A stretch of DNA of 20,118 bases, from the NCBI GenBank assembly GCA_937969125.1, contig CALBVA010000043.1, forward strand, positions 1-20,118. Reading direction: 5' to 3'. Shown here piece after piece: positions 1 to 6,789 of this stretch. The notes below the pieces were generated by a model, which was given only the letters and a program-made list of their open reading frames with translations, had not been told where the DNA came from and did not search any database. Position 1 is the stretch's first letter, and each line of letters starts with the position of its first letter. A program made the translations under genes and the position numbers. Source of the DNA: an uncultured Verrucomicrobiales bacterium (GTDB taxonomy: Bacteria; Verrucomicrobiota; Verrucomicrobiia; Verrucomicrobiales; Akkermansiaceae).

Positions 1-834
1 GGCAGCGATCTTCCGAAGTTCGAACAACTCTGGCCCGCTGACCTACAGATTATTGGCAAGGACATCCTCGTCCCCGCGCACGCCATTTACTGGCCCTGCA
101 TGCTTCACGCGATAGGTTTCGAATCGTCCGATATGCCCACACTCCTGGTCCACGGATTCTGGAATATTAAAGGCGACAAAATGTCGAAAACCCTTGGCAA
201 CATCGTGGATCCGGACGAGCTGGCCGATGAATTCGGCCCGGAAACTCTCCGCTATTATCTCTGCCGTGACATCCGCTCCGGAAAGGACAGCGATTTTGAC
301 ATCGACCGTCTTGTCATGCTCTTCAACACCGAGCTCGCCAATGACCTTGGCAATCTCCTGAACCGGTCGATCAACATGACGAAGGGATTTTGTAATTCCA
401 CCATCAGCCCGACCGATACCACTGATGAAGGAGACATTGCCCTCCGGGAATCATTGGCGAAGTGCACCGCCGACTACCGAAGCGCGATGGAAAATTGCGA
501 GGTGAGCGAGGCGCTGCAGGCCATCAACAACCACGTCACTCATTGCAATGGCTACTTAGAACGGAACAAGCCATGGGAGATGAAGAAGGATGAGAGCAAG
601 CTGCCTCGCGTTGGCGAGGTCCTCAGCCACACCGCCGAGTCCTGCGCACATCTGGCACTCCTCCTGCGGCCAATCCTCCCCGCTGCCGCTGAGAAAATTT
701 TTGGCCAGCTGAACAAACCAGACCTAGGTAAACTAACCATCGATCAGCTGAAATGGGGCCTTCTGGAAGCCGGCCATCAGACAGGAAAGCCGAAGCCGGT
801 CTTCCCTAGGATCCAGATCGAGCCTGCGGAGTGA
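1..834 (+). CDS. metG: Methionine-tRNA ligase, C-terminal part (5' end outside window)
   Basis: This enzyme charges tRNA-Met with methionine in the cytoplasm. The frame is open from base 1, so the gene starts upstream; 277 codons are visible. The fragment begins inside the catalytic domain, with the block GKDILVPAHAIYWPCML. The class I signature KMSKTLGN follows at visible codons 60-67; its second lysine helps stabilise the transition state. The helical anticodon-binding domain fills the rest. The protein stops soon after the VFPRIQIEPAE end, so the extra C-terminal tRNA-binding (EMAP/Trbp111-like) domain of many dimeric MetRS proteins is absent. That is a known family variant rather than damage. 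The HIGH motif and zinc-binding region lie outside the window. Identity is secure from KMSK plus flanking blocks. Confidence 0.96.
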   Translation, partial: GSDLPKFEQLWPADLQIIGKDILVPAHAIYWPCMLHAIGFESSDMPTLLVHGFWNIKGDKMSKTLGNIVDPDELADEFGPETLRYYLCRDIRSGKDSDFDIDRLVMLFNTELANDLGNLLNRSINMTKGFCNSTISPTDTTDEGDIALRESLAKCTADYRSAMENCEVSEALQAINNHVTHCNGYLERNKPWEMKKDESKLPRVGEVLSHTAESCAHLALLLRPILPAAAEKIFGQLNKPDLGKLTIDQLKWGLLEAGHQTGKPKPVFPRIQIEPAE

Positions 835-862
835 TCTATTTCCCTTCGACCCTCTAAAATTC

Positions 863-891
863 TTGACTCCCCTGCGGACAACTCCTATTCC
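863..891 (+). promoter_or_regulatory. Probable sigma-70-type promoter of rplI
   Basis: A TTGACT box (863-868) lies 17 bp upstream of a TATTCC box (886-891), in the 91-bp gap between metG and rplI. The -35 box matches the consensus at 5 of 6 positions; the -10 box is weak, at 3 of 6. Transcription would start near 898, leaving a leader of about 28 nt before the ATG at 926. The TTG of the -35 box also opens an in-frame upstream extension of rplI, which this promoter reading argues against. Confidence 0.4.
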
Positions 892-925
892 CCGCCCCTC
901 CAACGAACCTTTTTCCCTTACGATC

Positions 926-1396
926 ATGGCAACTACCGAAGTTATCCTCCGCGAAAAAATCGACAACCTCGGCGCCGAGGCAGATGTCGTCAAAGTGAAA
1001 GCCGGCTTTGCCCGCAACTTCCTCATCCCAAAAGGCAAGGCCTATGAGGCAACCAAGGGGAACCTCCGCCAGATCGAGAACCTTCAGACCTCCCGCGTGA
1101 AGCGTGAAGCCGAAGAGCTAGCCAGCGCACAAGACCTCGCTGGAAAAATTTCCCGCCTCAAGCCCAAGTTCACCCTCGATCTTGGCAAGGGTGGCAAGGC
1201 CTTCGGATCTGTCACTTCCATCGATATCCAGAAGCATCTGGAGGAAAAAGGATACACCGTGGACCGCCACGCCATCCAGCTGGACAAGCCGATCAAGACC
1301 ACCGGTAAGACCGACGTGGAGATCAAGCTGCACTCCGAGGTCAATGCCTCCCTCACCGTGACCGTCGAGGCCACTGAGGACGCAGCTGCGGAGTAA
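926..1396 (+). CDS. rplI: 50S ribosomal protein L9
   Basis: L9 binds 23S rRNA near the base of the L1 stalk and has two globular domains joined by a long helix. The predicted protein has 156 residues, close to the usual 148-150. The N-terminal domain carries the family signature: VKVKAGFARNFLIPKGKA, residues about 21-38. The connecting helix (KRE/EELASAQ region) and the C-terminal domain (GSVTSIDIQKHLEEKGY and onward) follow. I chose the ATG at 926 because it gives the canonical short N-terminus (MATTEVIL). An upstream TTG at 863 would add 21 residues atypical of L9, and it coincides with a likely -35 box. There is no Shine-Dalgarno sequence. In many bacteria rplI sits with rpsF and rpsR; here it stands alone between metG and murI, with its own terminator. 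Confidence 0.96.
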   Translation: MATTEVILREKIDNLGAEADVVKVKAGFARNFLIPKGKAYEATKGNLRQIENLQTSRVKREAEELASAQDLAGKISRLKPKFTLDLGKGGKAFGSVTSIDIQKHLEEKGYTVDRHAIQLDKPIKTTGKTDVEIKLHSEVNASLTVTVEATEDAAAE

Positions 1397-1421
1397 TTTC
1401 CCCAGATTAGACTCTCCAAAG

Positions 1422-1449
1422 CCCGACCGTTTCGCGGTCGGGTTTTTTT
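1422..1449 (+). terminator. Rho-independent terminator after rplI
   Basis: An 8-bp perfect GC-rich stem, CCCGACCG (1422-1429) with CGGTCGGG (1435-1442), closes a TTTCG loop and is followed by seven T residues (1443-1449). It lies 25 bp after the rplI stop and separates rplI from the murI operon. Confidence 0.93.
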
Positions 1450-1502
1450 GTCGTCTTTTTGTCGTTTGCCTGCGGCCCATTGCCAGTCAAAATCCCTCGC
1501 GA

Positions 1503-2270
1503 ATGATCGGTGTGCTTGATTCCGGCTTCGGGGGACTTTCCGTTCTCCGGGAAATCCGCGCGCTCCTCCCGGATCGCCCGGTTAACTACATCGGCGACAA
1601 CGCCTGGTGCCCCTACGGCACTCGTTCCGTCGAAGAAATTACCGAACGGGTGTCCACCCTCACCTCTCGTCTGATCTCAGAAGGAGCAGAGGTCATTGTC
1701 CTCGCCTGTAACTCCGCCACCATTGCCTCCATCGAGATTCTGCGGGACCGCTTTGACCTCCCTTTCGTAGGCATGGAACCCGGCGTAAAACCAGCAGCCG
1801 CGATCAGCCGAACCGGGGTCATCGGAGTTTTAGCAACAGAAGTCTCTCTCCGCGGCGACAAGTATCAGGAACTCATTTCCACCCACGCCGGTGAGGTAGA
1901 GGTTATTTCGCAGCCGTGCCCTCGCTTCGTGGAACTGGTCGAAGCCGGAATCCTTGAAGGACCGGAGGTAGAGGCGGCCATCGACCTCTACACGAAGGAC
2001 ATGATGGCCCGAAATGCCGACACCCTGATTCTGGGGTGCTCCCATTATCCATTCCTAAAACCCGCTCTCATCAGTCGGCTCCCCTCACACATCTCATTTG
2101 TCGACACTGGTGATGCCATCGCCCGACAGGTGGGGCATCTGTCCCGTGGCACCTCTCTAGATGCCACCGTAACCATTGAGACCTCCGGAGATCCGGATCA
2201 ATTCAACCGCGTCCTCGCAAAGCTCACTCCCGAGATCGAGGCCCACTGCCAAGCTCTCCATCTCGCATGA
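1503..2270 (+). CDS. murI: Glutamate racemase
   Basis: It interconverts L- and D-glutamate in the cytoplasm, supplying D-Glu for the peptidoglycan stem peptide. The protein has 255 residues, normal for the family. The two catalytic cysteines are visible: C69 in ACNSAT and C179 in GCSHYP. The N-terminal DSGFGG block carries the conserved aspartate (D7), and the early YIGDNAWCPYG block (residues about 34-44) is the usual substrate-site segment. It is the first gene of a four-gene run: its TGA overlaps the ATG of the next gene (ATGA at 2267-2270), so translational coupling is likely. The start ATG at 1503 gives the canonical IGVLDSG opening; no Shine-Dalgarno sequence precedes it. The rplI terminator upstream implies a promoter in the roughly 50-bp gap, but I cannot point to convincing boxes. 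Confidence 0.96.
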   Translation: MIGVLDSGFGGLSVLREIRALLPDRPVNYIGDNAWCPYGTRSVEEITERVSTLTSRLISEGAEVIVLACNSATIASIEILRDRFDLPFVGMEPGVKPAAAISRTGVIGVLATEVSLRGDKYQELISTHAGEVEVISQPCPRFVELVEAGILEGPEVEAAIDLYTKDMMARNADTLILGCSHYPFLKPALISRLPSHISFVDTGDAIARQVGHLSRGTSLDATVTIETSGDPDQFNRVLAKLTPEIEAHCQALHLA

Positions 2271-3079
2271 AATTTCTCCCTCTGATCTCAGCTATCGTTC
2301 TCGCCATCGCCCTGATCTTCCTACTCTGGAAGAGACCGGAGAATCTGGAGCAATCCCGCGCGCTGGAAGATGCGGGAACAAAGGCCGCCATCGATCCGGT
2401 TCCAGAGGAGGAACTCATTCCCCCACCGACACATGACTACTACCGCGAGGGCACTCGCACGCCGGATGGCACAGGAAAGTATTATCTCGGACGCGAAATC
2501 GCGCAGGTCATGGGTCACCCTGCCATCAACTGGCTGGAGCGCCCCGCCCGAATTCAAGAGGAGAATCCCGTCCGCGCCGTCGATCTCCTGGAGCTACCGG
2601 AGGATGCCGTAATCGCGGATATTGGCGCGGGCTCAGGCTACTACACCTTTCGCCTCGCGATGAAGCTGGAAAAAGGACAGGTCATCGCAGTCGATATCCA
2701 GCAGGAGATGCTCGATTTCCTGGAAGGTCGAAAGGAGATGCTGGGACTGAAAAATGTCTCCTCCCACCTCGGCAAGATTCACGATACCCGTCTCCAGCCG
2801 GAGTCCATCGATGCCGCCCTAATGGTGGATGCCTATCACGAGTTCTCCCATCCCTACGAAATGATGACCTCCATCGTCCGCGCCCTGAAGCCCGGCGGCC
2901 AGGTCATCCTCCTCGAGTATCGGGCCAATGACCCCCGTCATAATATTAAGCCACTCCACACCATGAGCCAGGAACAGGTCAAAAAAGAGATGGCGGTAGT
3001 TGGCCTGGAATTTGAGAAGACTCACGATGATCTCCCCTGGCAACACCTCATGATCTTTCGCAAACCCCTGGGCCAATGA
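2267..3079 (+). CDS. Membrane-anchored class I SAM-dependent methyltransferase
   Basis: The protein has 270 residues. The first 25 form an uncleaved-looking hydrophobic segment (FLPLISAIVLAIALIFLLW) followed by charged residues, so it is predicted to be an N-terminally anchored protein. A spacer rich in E, P and R precedes a Rossmann-type methyltransferase core. Motif I is ADIGAGSGYYT (G120, G122, G124), the acidic ribose-binding residue lies in VIAVDIQ, and the later strands ALMVDAYHEF and LKPGGQVILLEY match motifs IV and post-motif. The substrate cannot be told from sequence. Anchor orientation is uncertain; because SAM is cytoplasmic, a cytoplasmic catalytic domain is the simplest expectation, although the early positive residues in K2 and K28-R29 do not settle topology. 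It overlaps murI and tilS by 4 bp each (ATGA), so it is translated as part of that operon. Confidence 0.85.
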   Translation: MKFLPLISAIVLAIALIFLLWKRPENLEQSRALEDAGTKAAIDPVPEEELIPPPTHDYYREGTRTPDGTGKYYLGREIAQVMGHPAINWLERPARIQEENPVRAVDLLELPEDAVIADIGAGSGYYTFRLAMKLEKGQVIAVDIQQEMLDFLEGRKEMLGLKNVSSHLGKIHDTRLQPESIDAALMVDAYHEFSHPYEMMTSIVRALKPGGQVILLEYRANDPRHNIKPLHTMSQEQVKKEMAVVGLEFEKTHDDLPWQHLMIFRKPLGQ

Positions 3080-3993
3080 CTCCTCCCCCGAACTGGCTGG
3101 ATCCCTCGCGCCCCTACCTGCTCGGAATTTCCGGCGGGCGTGATTCCATCTTCCTGCTGCATTGGCTCAGGGAACATGGCTTTGAAAAGATCACCTGCTG
3201 CCACCTGAATCATGGACTCCGTGGCGACGAGTCAGATGGGGATGAGCAATTTCTCAGGAACCTCATTGGAGAGAAGCTGATCTGCGAAAAGCGGGAACTC
3301 TCCCGCATAGCCTCGGAATCCAAAACCTCCCTCGAGACCGCCGCCCGCCACGCTAGGCATGACTTTTTCCGTCAATGCTCCCGGCAGACCGGAATCACGG
3401 AAATCCTTCTCGCCCATCACGCCGAAGATCAGGCTGAGACCGTCCTTTTTAATTTACTGCGAGGCTCGGCAGCACCACGGGGAATGAAGCCGGTCCGCTC
3501 GATGAACGGCTTCACCATCCTGCGACCGATGCTCGAGATCCGGCGGGTGGAAATTGATCAATACCTCAGTCATCGTAAAACTCCCTTTCGCGAGGATTCC
3601 ACGAACGCGATGGCAATCGCGACCCGGAATCGACTGCGCAACGAAGCCCTCCCCCTCCTCTCAGAGATTCTAAATCGCGACCCCGTGCCTGCCTTATTGC
3701 GTTCGGCTGCGTTTTCCGCTGAACAGGAGGCATTCATGGATTACTCACTAGCCGAGGTCCGTCTTCTCGATCCGCAGGGACGCATCCACCTCCCCACCCT
3801 TCGGGATCTCCATCCCGCACTGCAAAGTCATGCCTTGCACCGCTACCTTTTTGAAGCTGGGGTCCCGGAAATTTCTTCCAATCTGATCCAACGGGCTGCC
3901 ATCTTGATCTCCTCCAGCGCAGCGCCTTCTCTCAACCTGCCCGGTGGACGGCGCTTGCGTCGAAAGGAATCCCGGCTCTTTATATCGGAGTGA
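3076..3993 (+). CDS. tilS: tRNA(Ile)-lysidine synthase, short form
   Basis: TilS uses ATP to attach lysine to C34 of the AUA-reading tRNA-Ile, which changes both its codon and amino-acid identity; it acts in the cytoplasm and is normally essential. The N-terminal PP-loop ATPase motif is SGGRDS at residues 19-24. Further family blocks are CHLNHGLRGDESDGDE (about 42-57), AHHAEDQAETVLFNLLRG (about 112-129) and the RNRLRNEALPLL segment. With 305 residues it is far shorter than the roughly 430-residue E. coli enzyme and lacks the C-terminal substrate-recognition domain; a compact form of similar size is known in Aquifex. The start overlaps the preceding methyltransferase stop (ATGA), and its own TGA overlaps the GTG of the next gene. 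Confidence 0.94.
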   Translation: MTPPPNWLDPSRPYLLGISGGRDSIFLLHWLREHGFEKITCCHLNHGLRGDESDGDEQFLRNLIGEKLICEKRELSRIASESKTSLETAARHARHDFFRQCSRQTGITEILLAHHAEDQAETVLFNLLRGSAAPRGMKPVRSMNGFTILRPMLEIRRVEIDQYLSHRKTPFREDSTNAMAIATRNRLRNEALPLLSEILNRDPVPALLRSAAFSAEQEAFMDYSLAEVRLLDPQGRIHLPTLRDLHPALQSHALHRYLFEAGVPEISSNLIQRAAILISSSAAPSLNLPGGRRLRRKESRLFISE

Positions 3994-4463
3994 AACGTCC
4001 CGCCACTCTCCTTTTGCTCTGCCTCTTGTTCTTCGGTAGCAGTTGTGGATTTTTTAAAAAAAACAACAACTCACCGGAGAATAAAAAGAAGGTGAATGTT
4101 GCAGAAAAGCGTATCATTGGAAGAATTGCCTCGGTTTCACAGACTGGCGACTTCGTCCTGATTCAGAAATACGGCCCCGGCATGCTTCCAACTGAATCGC
4201 TTTTCCAATCCCGTGGAGAAGAAAACCGAACAGCCTCCCTCCGCCCTTCCGGCGAGCGGATTCGCGATTTTTTTGCTGCAGACCTCATCAGAGGCACTGT
4301 TAGAAAGGGAGATGCCGTGATCGCCTACCCCGACCCAAAAGTGGACGAAGAGGACGGGGAAGATCCCCCAAATAAATCAGCAGCCGACCGTCCGACAGAG
4401 GATGGCTCCGCACCGGCAGCTTCAGAATCCCCGGTGCCCAACTCATCCGAAACCATGGATTAA
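3990..4463 (+). CDS. Putative small lipoprotein, function unknown
   Basis: The 157-residue product starts at a GTG that overlaps the tilS stop (GTGA at 3990-3993). The N-terminus is a typical export signal: MKRP, a leucine-rich core, then FFGSSC with Cys19 as the candidate lipidated residue. Glycine at -3 is an unusual lipobox residue, so lipidation is likely but not certain. The mature part begins with an Asn/Lys-rich stretch. A short folded segment follows (IIGRIASVSQTGDFVLIQKYGP, about residues 46-67, then a segment ending near AVIAYPDP). The tail is acidic and rich in Pro, Ser and Glu (about 113-157), probably disordered. I do not recognise a family. It is the last gene of the murI operon, so a cell-envelope role is a reasonable but unproven inference. 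Confidence 0.75.
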   Translation: MKRPATLLLLCLLFFGSSCGFFKKNNNSPENKKKVNVAEKRIIGRIASVSQTGDFVLIQKYGPGMLPTESLFQSRGEENRTASLRPSGERIRDFFAADLIRGTVRKGDAVIAYPDPKVDEEDGEDPPNKSAADRPTEDGSAPAASESPVPNSSETMD

Positions 4464-4588
4464 AACCCAACTACAACGGGCATCAACATTATCAGGACGG
4501 GTTTAATTTGAAAAAATAAGTAATTTTGACTTGGAAGATTTACGAAATTCAAGGTAATGTCTTCACCGAAGCTGCTGGGCATTCCGTA

Positions 4589-5077
4589 ATGTCCACAAAA
4601 CCCGAAAGTCGTAATATAATGAAATCCAACACCGTCAGCCCCGCAGGCTCCAAAGAGGTCGATGCAGATCGTCTTGCCGACTTTGTGCTCATGACGCAGC
4701 GATCCTGCATCCTAAATCTTTCCAGCGAGCTGAACCGGGGCAACCTTTCATTCCCTCAGTTCTTCCTCCTGACCTACCTTTCGAGCGAGGATTACCTGAC
4801 GATGTCGGCAATCGCGAAAAAGATGGGCCACTCCACGGCAGCAGCAACTGGATTAGTTGACCGGCTGGAGAAGCTCGGCTTCGTCGAGCGGGTCCATGCA
4901 GCGGAAGATCGTCGTAAGATCATGGTGAGAATCACAGCAGAAGGCTCGGCAATTGTCGCCACCATGCGAAACCACATCGCCAGCGATCTCAGTTCTATCA
5001 TGGCAGAAATGGACGACGAGGATGCTTCCAGCGTCGCCATGGCAAGCCAGGCCATCAGCGGTAAAGACCTTCGATAG
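4589..5077 (+). CDS. MarR-family transcriptional regulator
   Basis: The product is a dimeric winged-helix DNA-binding protein of about 162 residues, usual for MarR. After an N-terminal helix (DADRLADFVLMTQRSC) comes the recognition region: MSAIAKKMGHSTAAATGLVDRLEKLGFV. The wing contains the conserved AEDRRK...VRITAEG pattern. A C-terminal helix (IASDLSSIMAEMDDEDAS) would help dimerise. The start is uncertain. A TTG at 4526 would add 21 residues but looks more like a promoter box (TTGACT); ATG 4589 and ATG 4619 are both possible, and neither has a Shine-Dalgarno sequence. The ligand and targets are unknown. The gene lies 90 bp upstream of pgeF on the same strand, and an imperfect dyad precedes it, so autoregulation or control of pgeF-ispE is possible. 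Confidence 0.88.
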   Translation: MSTKPESRNIMKSNTVSPAGSKEVDADRLADFVLMTQRSCILNLSSELNRGNLSFPQFFLLTYLSSEDYLTMSAIAKKMGHSTAAATGLVDRLEKLGFVERVHAAEDRRKIMVRITAEGSAIVATMRNHIASDLSSIMAEMDDEDASSVAMASQAISGKDLR

Positions 5078-5131
5078 GATTCCTAGCATCAGACAGGGCG
5101 CCAAAAAAAATCTCGATTTCGTCAAGGAAAC

Positions 5132-5161
5132 TTGGCGTATTAGGCTAGCATCTTCTATGTT
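5132..5161 (+). promoter_or_regulatory. Possible promoter giving a leaderless pgeF transcript
   Basis: TTGGCG (5132-5137) and TATGTT (5156-5161) are spaced by 18 bp and each matches the sigma-70 consensus at 4 of 6 positions. The GTG start of pgeF begins 6 bp after the -10 box, so transcription from here would begin at or next to the start codon. The match is modest and could be chance. Confidence 0.25.
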
Positions 5162-5167
5162 TAGCGC

Positions 5168-5866
5168 GTGCAAGAAGCTCCTTTCTTTTTAGAACCACTG
5201 GACCAGTTAATACCCAGTGATTCCACTGCGACTGAGGAAACAACCACCCAGATCAAATGCGCATTCGTCGAGCGCATCCCAGGCGTTTTGCTAACCACCG
5301 ATAAGGAGGAGACTCTAGCAAGACTCCTGCCCTACCACCTGCTAGCGGCGCATCGACTGGGCTTCGCGCAGACACATTTGGCGGAGCAAGTCCACGGGCG
5401 GGAACTGGCAGTAGTGAACTCGGAAAGCCCGCTTTTTAGTAAGGGCGTAGATGGATTGCTGACCGACGATCCGGACACACTGCTCGGCATTCATGTAGCG
5501 GACTGCGGAGCAGTCTACCTAGCAGATCGCACCAATGGCGCCCTCGCCCTGCTACATTCTGGAAAGAAGGGAACAGAACTCAATATCACGGGCAATGCGA
5601 TCTCGCGGATGAAGGAGGAATTCGACACTCAACCCGCCAATCTCACCGTGGTGCTGGCACCCTGCATCCGTCCACCGCACTACGAGATCGACTTCGCACT
5701 GCAAATCCGCGAACAGGCTCTCGCCGCTGGGGTATTGCCAGAACATTTTCACGATTGCGGACTCTGTACGGCATCGGATCTGGAGAGATTTTATTCTTAT
5801 CGACTCGAAAAAGGCAAAACTGGTCGCCTCCTTGCCTTATTGGGAAGAAAACCGATAACACCATGA
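5168..5866 (+). CDS. pgeF: Peptidoglycan editing factor / laccase-domain protein (DUF152, YfiH/YlmD family)
   Basis: Proteins of this family have been described as multicopper polyphenol oxidoreductases, as purine nucleoside phosphorylase/adenosine deaminase enzymes, and as editing factors that prevent misincorporation of the second stem-peptide residue in peptidoglycan. The metal/catalytic triad is visible: H76 in EQVHG, C113 in VADCG and H130 in LHSGKKG. The later blocks APCIRPPHYEID and FYSYR are also typical. The usual HAGWRG motif is replaced by HSGKKG, which keeps the histidine but not the Trp-Arg pair. Length (232 residues) is normal. The GTG at 5168 is the first possible start after an in-frame TAG at 5162. 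Its stop overlaps the ispE start (ATGA), so the two are probably co-translated. The local context (murI upstream) fits a wall-related role but does not prove it. Confidence 0.88.
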   Translation: MQEAPFFLEPLDQLIPSDSTATEETTTQIKCAFVERIPGVLLTTDKEETLARLLPYHLLAAHRLGFAQTHLAEQVHGRELAVVNSESPLFSKGVDGLLTDDPDTLLGIHVADCGAVYLADRTNGALALLHSGKKGTELNITGNAISRMKEEFDTQPANLTVVLAPCIRPPHYEIDFALQIREQALAAGVLPEHFHDCGLCTASDLERFYSYRLEKGKTGRLLALLGRKPITP

Positions 5867-6687
5867 CAATCAGCGCGCCCGCTAAAATCAATCTCTCGCT
5901 AAAAATCACCAAGAAGCGTCCGGATGGATTTCACGAGCTGGAAACCCTGGTCCTGCCTCTTCCCGGTCTCGCTGACGAACTGACCTTTCAGGAAGCGGAT
6001 CAATTCTCTCTCATTTGTAACACTCCAGGCGTTCCGACTGATGAGACCAATCTCGTTTCGCGAGCTCTGCGACTCTTCGAAAAGGAGTCCGAGATCCCCT
6101 GCCCCTACGAAGTCACTCTGACAAAAAAAATCCCACACGGTGCCGGCCTGGGTGGCGGGAGCGCGGATGCTGCGGTAACCTTCCTGGCACTTAATAAACT
6201 GACCGGCGCAGGACTGCCAATCGAAGCCCTTTCAGACCTGGCTGCGGAATTAGGATCAGACATCCCGCTCTTCCTTCACCAATCCCCTTGCTGGTGCCGA
6301 GGCCGGGGCGAATTGATCGAGCCGGTGACATTGGACTGGAACCATGATCTTCTCCTCTTCAAGCCAACCTTTGATATTCCCACTCCGTGGGCGTATTCCC
6401 GATGGGCGCAATCCAAGGAAATTTCCGGAATTTCCTATACTCCACAAGACGTGGACGGGATCGCCCTCTTTAATGATTTGGAGCGACCGGTTTTTGATAA
6501 ATACCGCTTTCTGGCTGAGTTAAAGGAGCAATTGCTCCATGAAAATGAGACTTCCGCCGCGATGATGTCTGGATCCGGATCCACGGTTTTCGCGGTTCTG
6601 AAGCCTGGGAGCGATGCGACAGCCTTGCGCGATCGTATTTTGAAATCGCTGGATCCAACACTTTGGAGCCATCACGTTGCTTTTTAA
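5863..6687 (+). CDS. ispE: 4-diphosphocytidyl-2-C-methyl-D-erythritol kinase
   Basis: IspE phosphorylates the 2-hydroxyl of CDP-methylerythritol with ATP, in the non-mevalonate (MEP) route to isoprenoids, including the undecaprenyl carrier needed for cell-wall synthesis. The protein has 274 residues and the GHMP-kinase layout. It has APAKINLSL with K8 at the start and the glycine-rich ATP loop PHGAGLGGGSADAA (about 91-104). The catalytic-site aspartate region is ELGSDIPLFL (D133), and the C-terminal glycine motif is MSGSGSTVFAV. The ATG at 5863 gives the canonical N-terminus and overlaps the pgeF stop by 4 bp. The open frame continues upstream to 5755, but only inside pgeF. No Shine-Dalgarno sequence is seen, consistent with translational coupling. 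Confidence 0.95.
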   Translation: MTISAPAKINLSLKITKKRPDGFHELETLVLPLPGLADELTFQEADQFSLICNTPGVPTDETNLVSRALRLFEKESEIPCPYEVTLTKKIPHGAGLGGGSADAAVTFLALNKLTGAGLPIEALSDLAAELGSDIPLFLHQSPCWCRGRGELIEPVTLDWNHDLLLFKPTFDIPTPWAYSRWAQSKEISGISYTPQDVDGIALFNDLERPVFDKYRFLAELKEQLLHENETSAAMMSGSGSTVFAVLKPGSDATALRDRILKSLDPTLWSHHVAF

Positions 6688-6691
6688 ATAT

Positions 6692-6723
6692 TGTCGCGAC
6701 ACTGACGTCAGGAGTGTTACACT
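6692..6723 (+). promoter_or_regulatory. Two short palindromes upstream of clpX
   Basis: The 102-bp gap before clpX holds two perfect palindromes, TGTCGCGACA (6692-6701) and TGACGTCA (6703-6710). A TACACT hexamer (6718-6723) that could serve as a -10 box follows. No well-spaced -35 box is evident. This may be the clpX promoter with operator-like sites, but the assignment is speculative. Confidence 0.25.
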
Positions 6724-6789
6724 TTCTTATCGGCAGCCGCCACCCCTCGTTCCGAAACACACACGCATCACCCCTTCCCTAAAACTTCA

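Noticed and set aside
863..925. Upstream TTG start adding 21 residues to L9
   Set aside because: The extension does not resemble any L9 N-terminus, and the TTG coincides with a TTGACT -35-like box that has a -10-like box 17 bp downstream.
4459..4507. ATTAAAACCC / GGGTTTAAT inverted repeat as a terminator of the murI operon
   Set aside because: The arms are about 30 nt apart, AT-rich apart from three G-C pairs, and not followed by a convincing T run.
6416..6434. GGAAATTTCCGGAATTTCC palindromic stretch
   Set aside because: It is inside ispE coding sequence at a poorly constrained Lys-Glu-Ile-Ser-Gly-Ile-Ser region. It is an isolated repeat of codons with no sign of regulatory placement.
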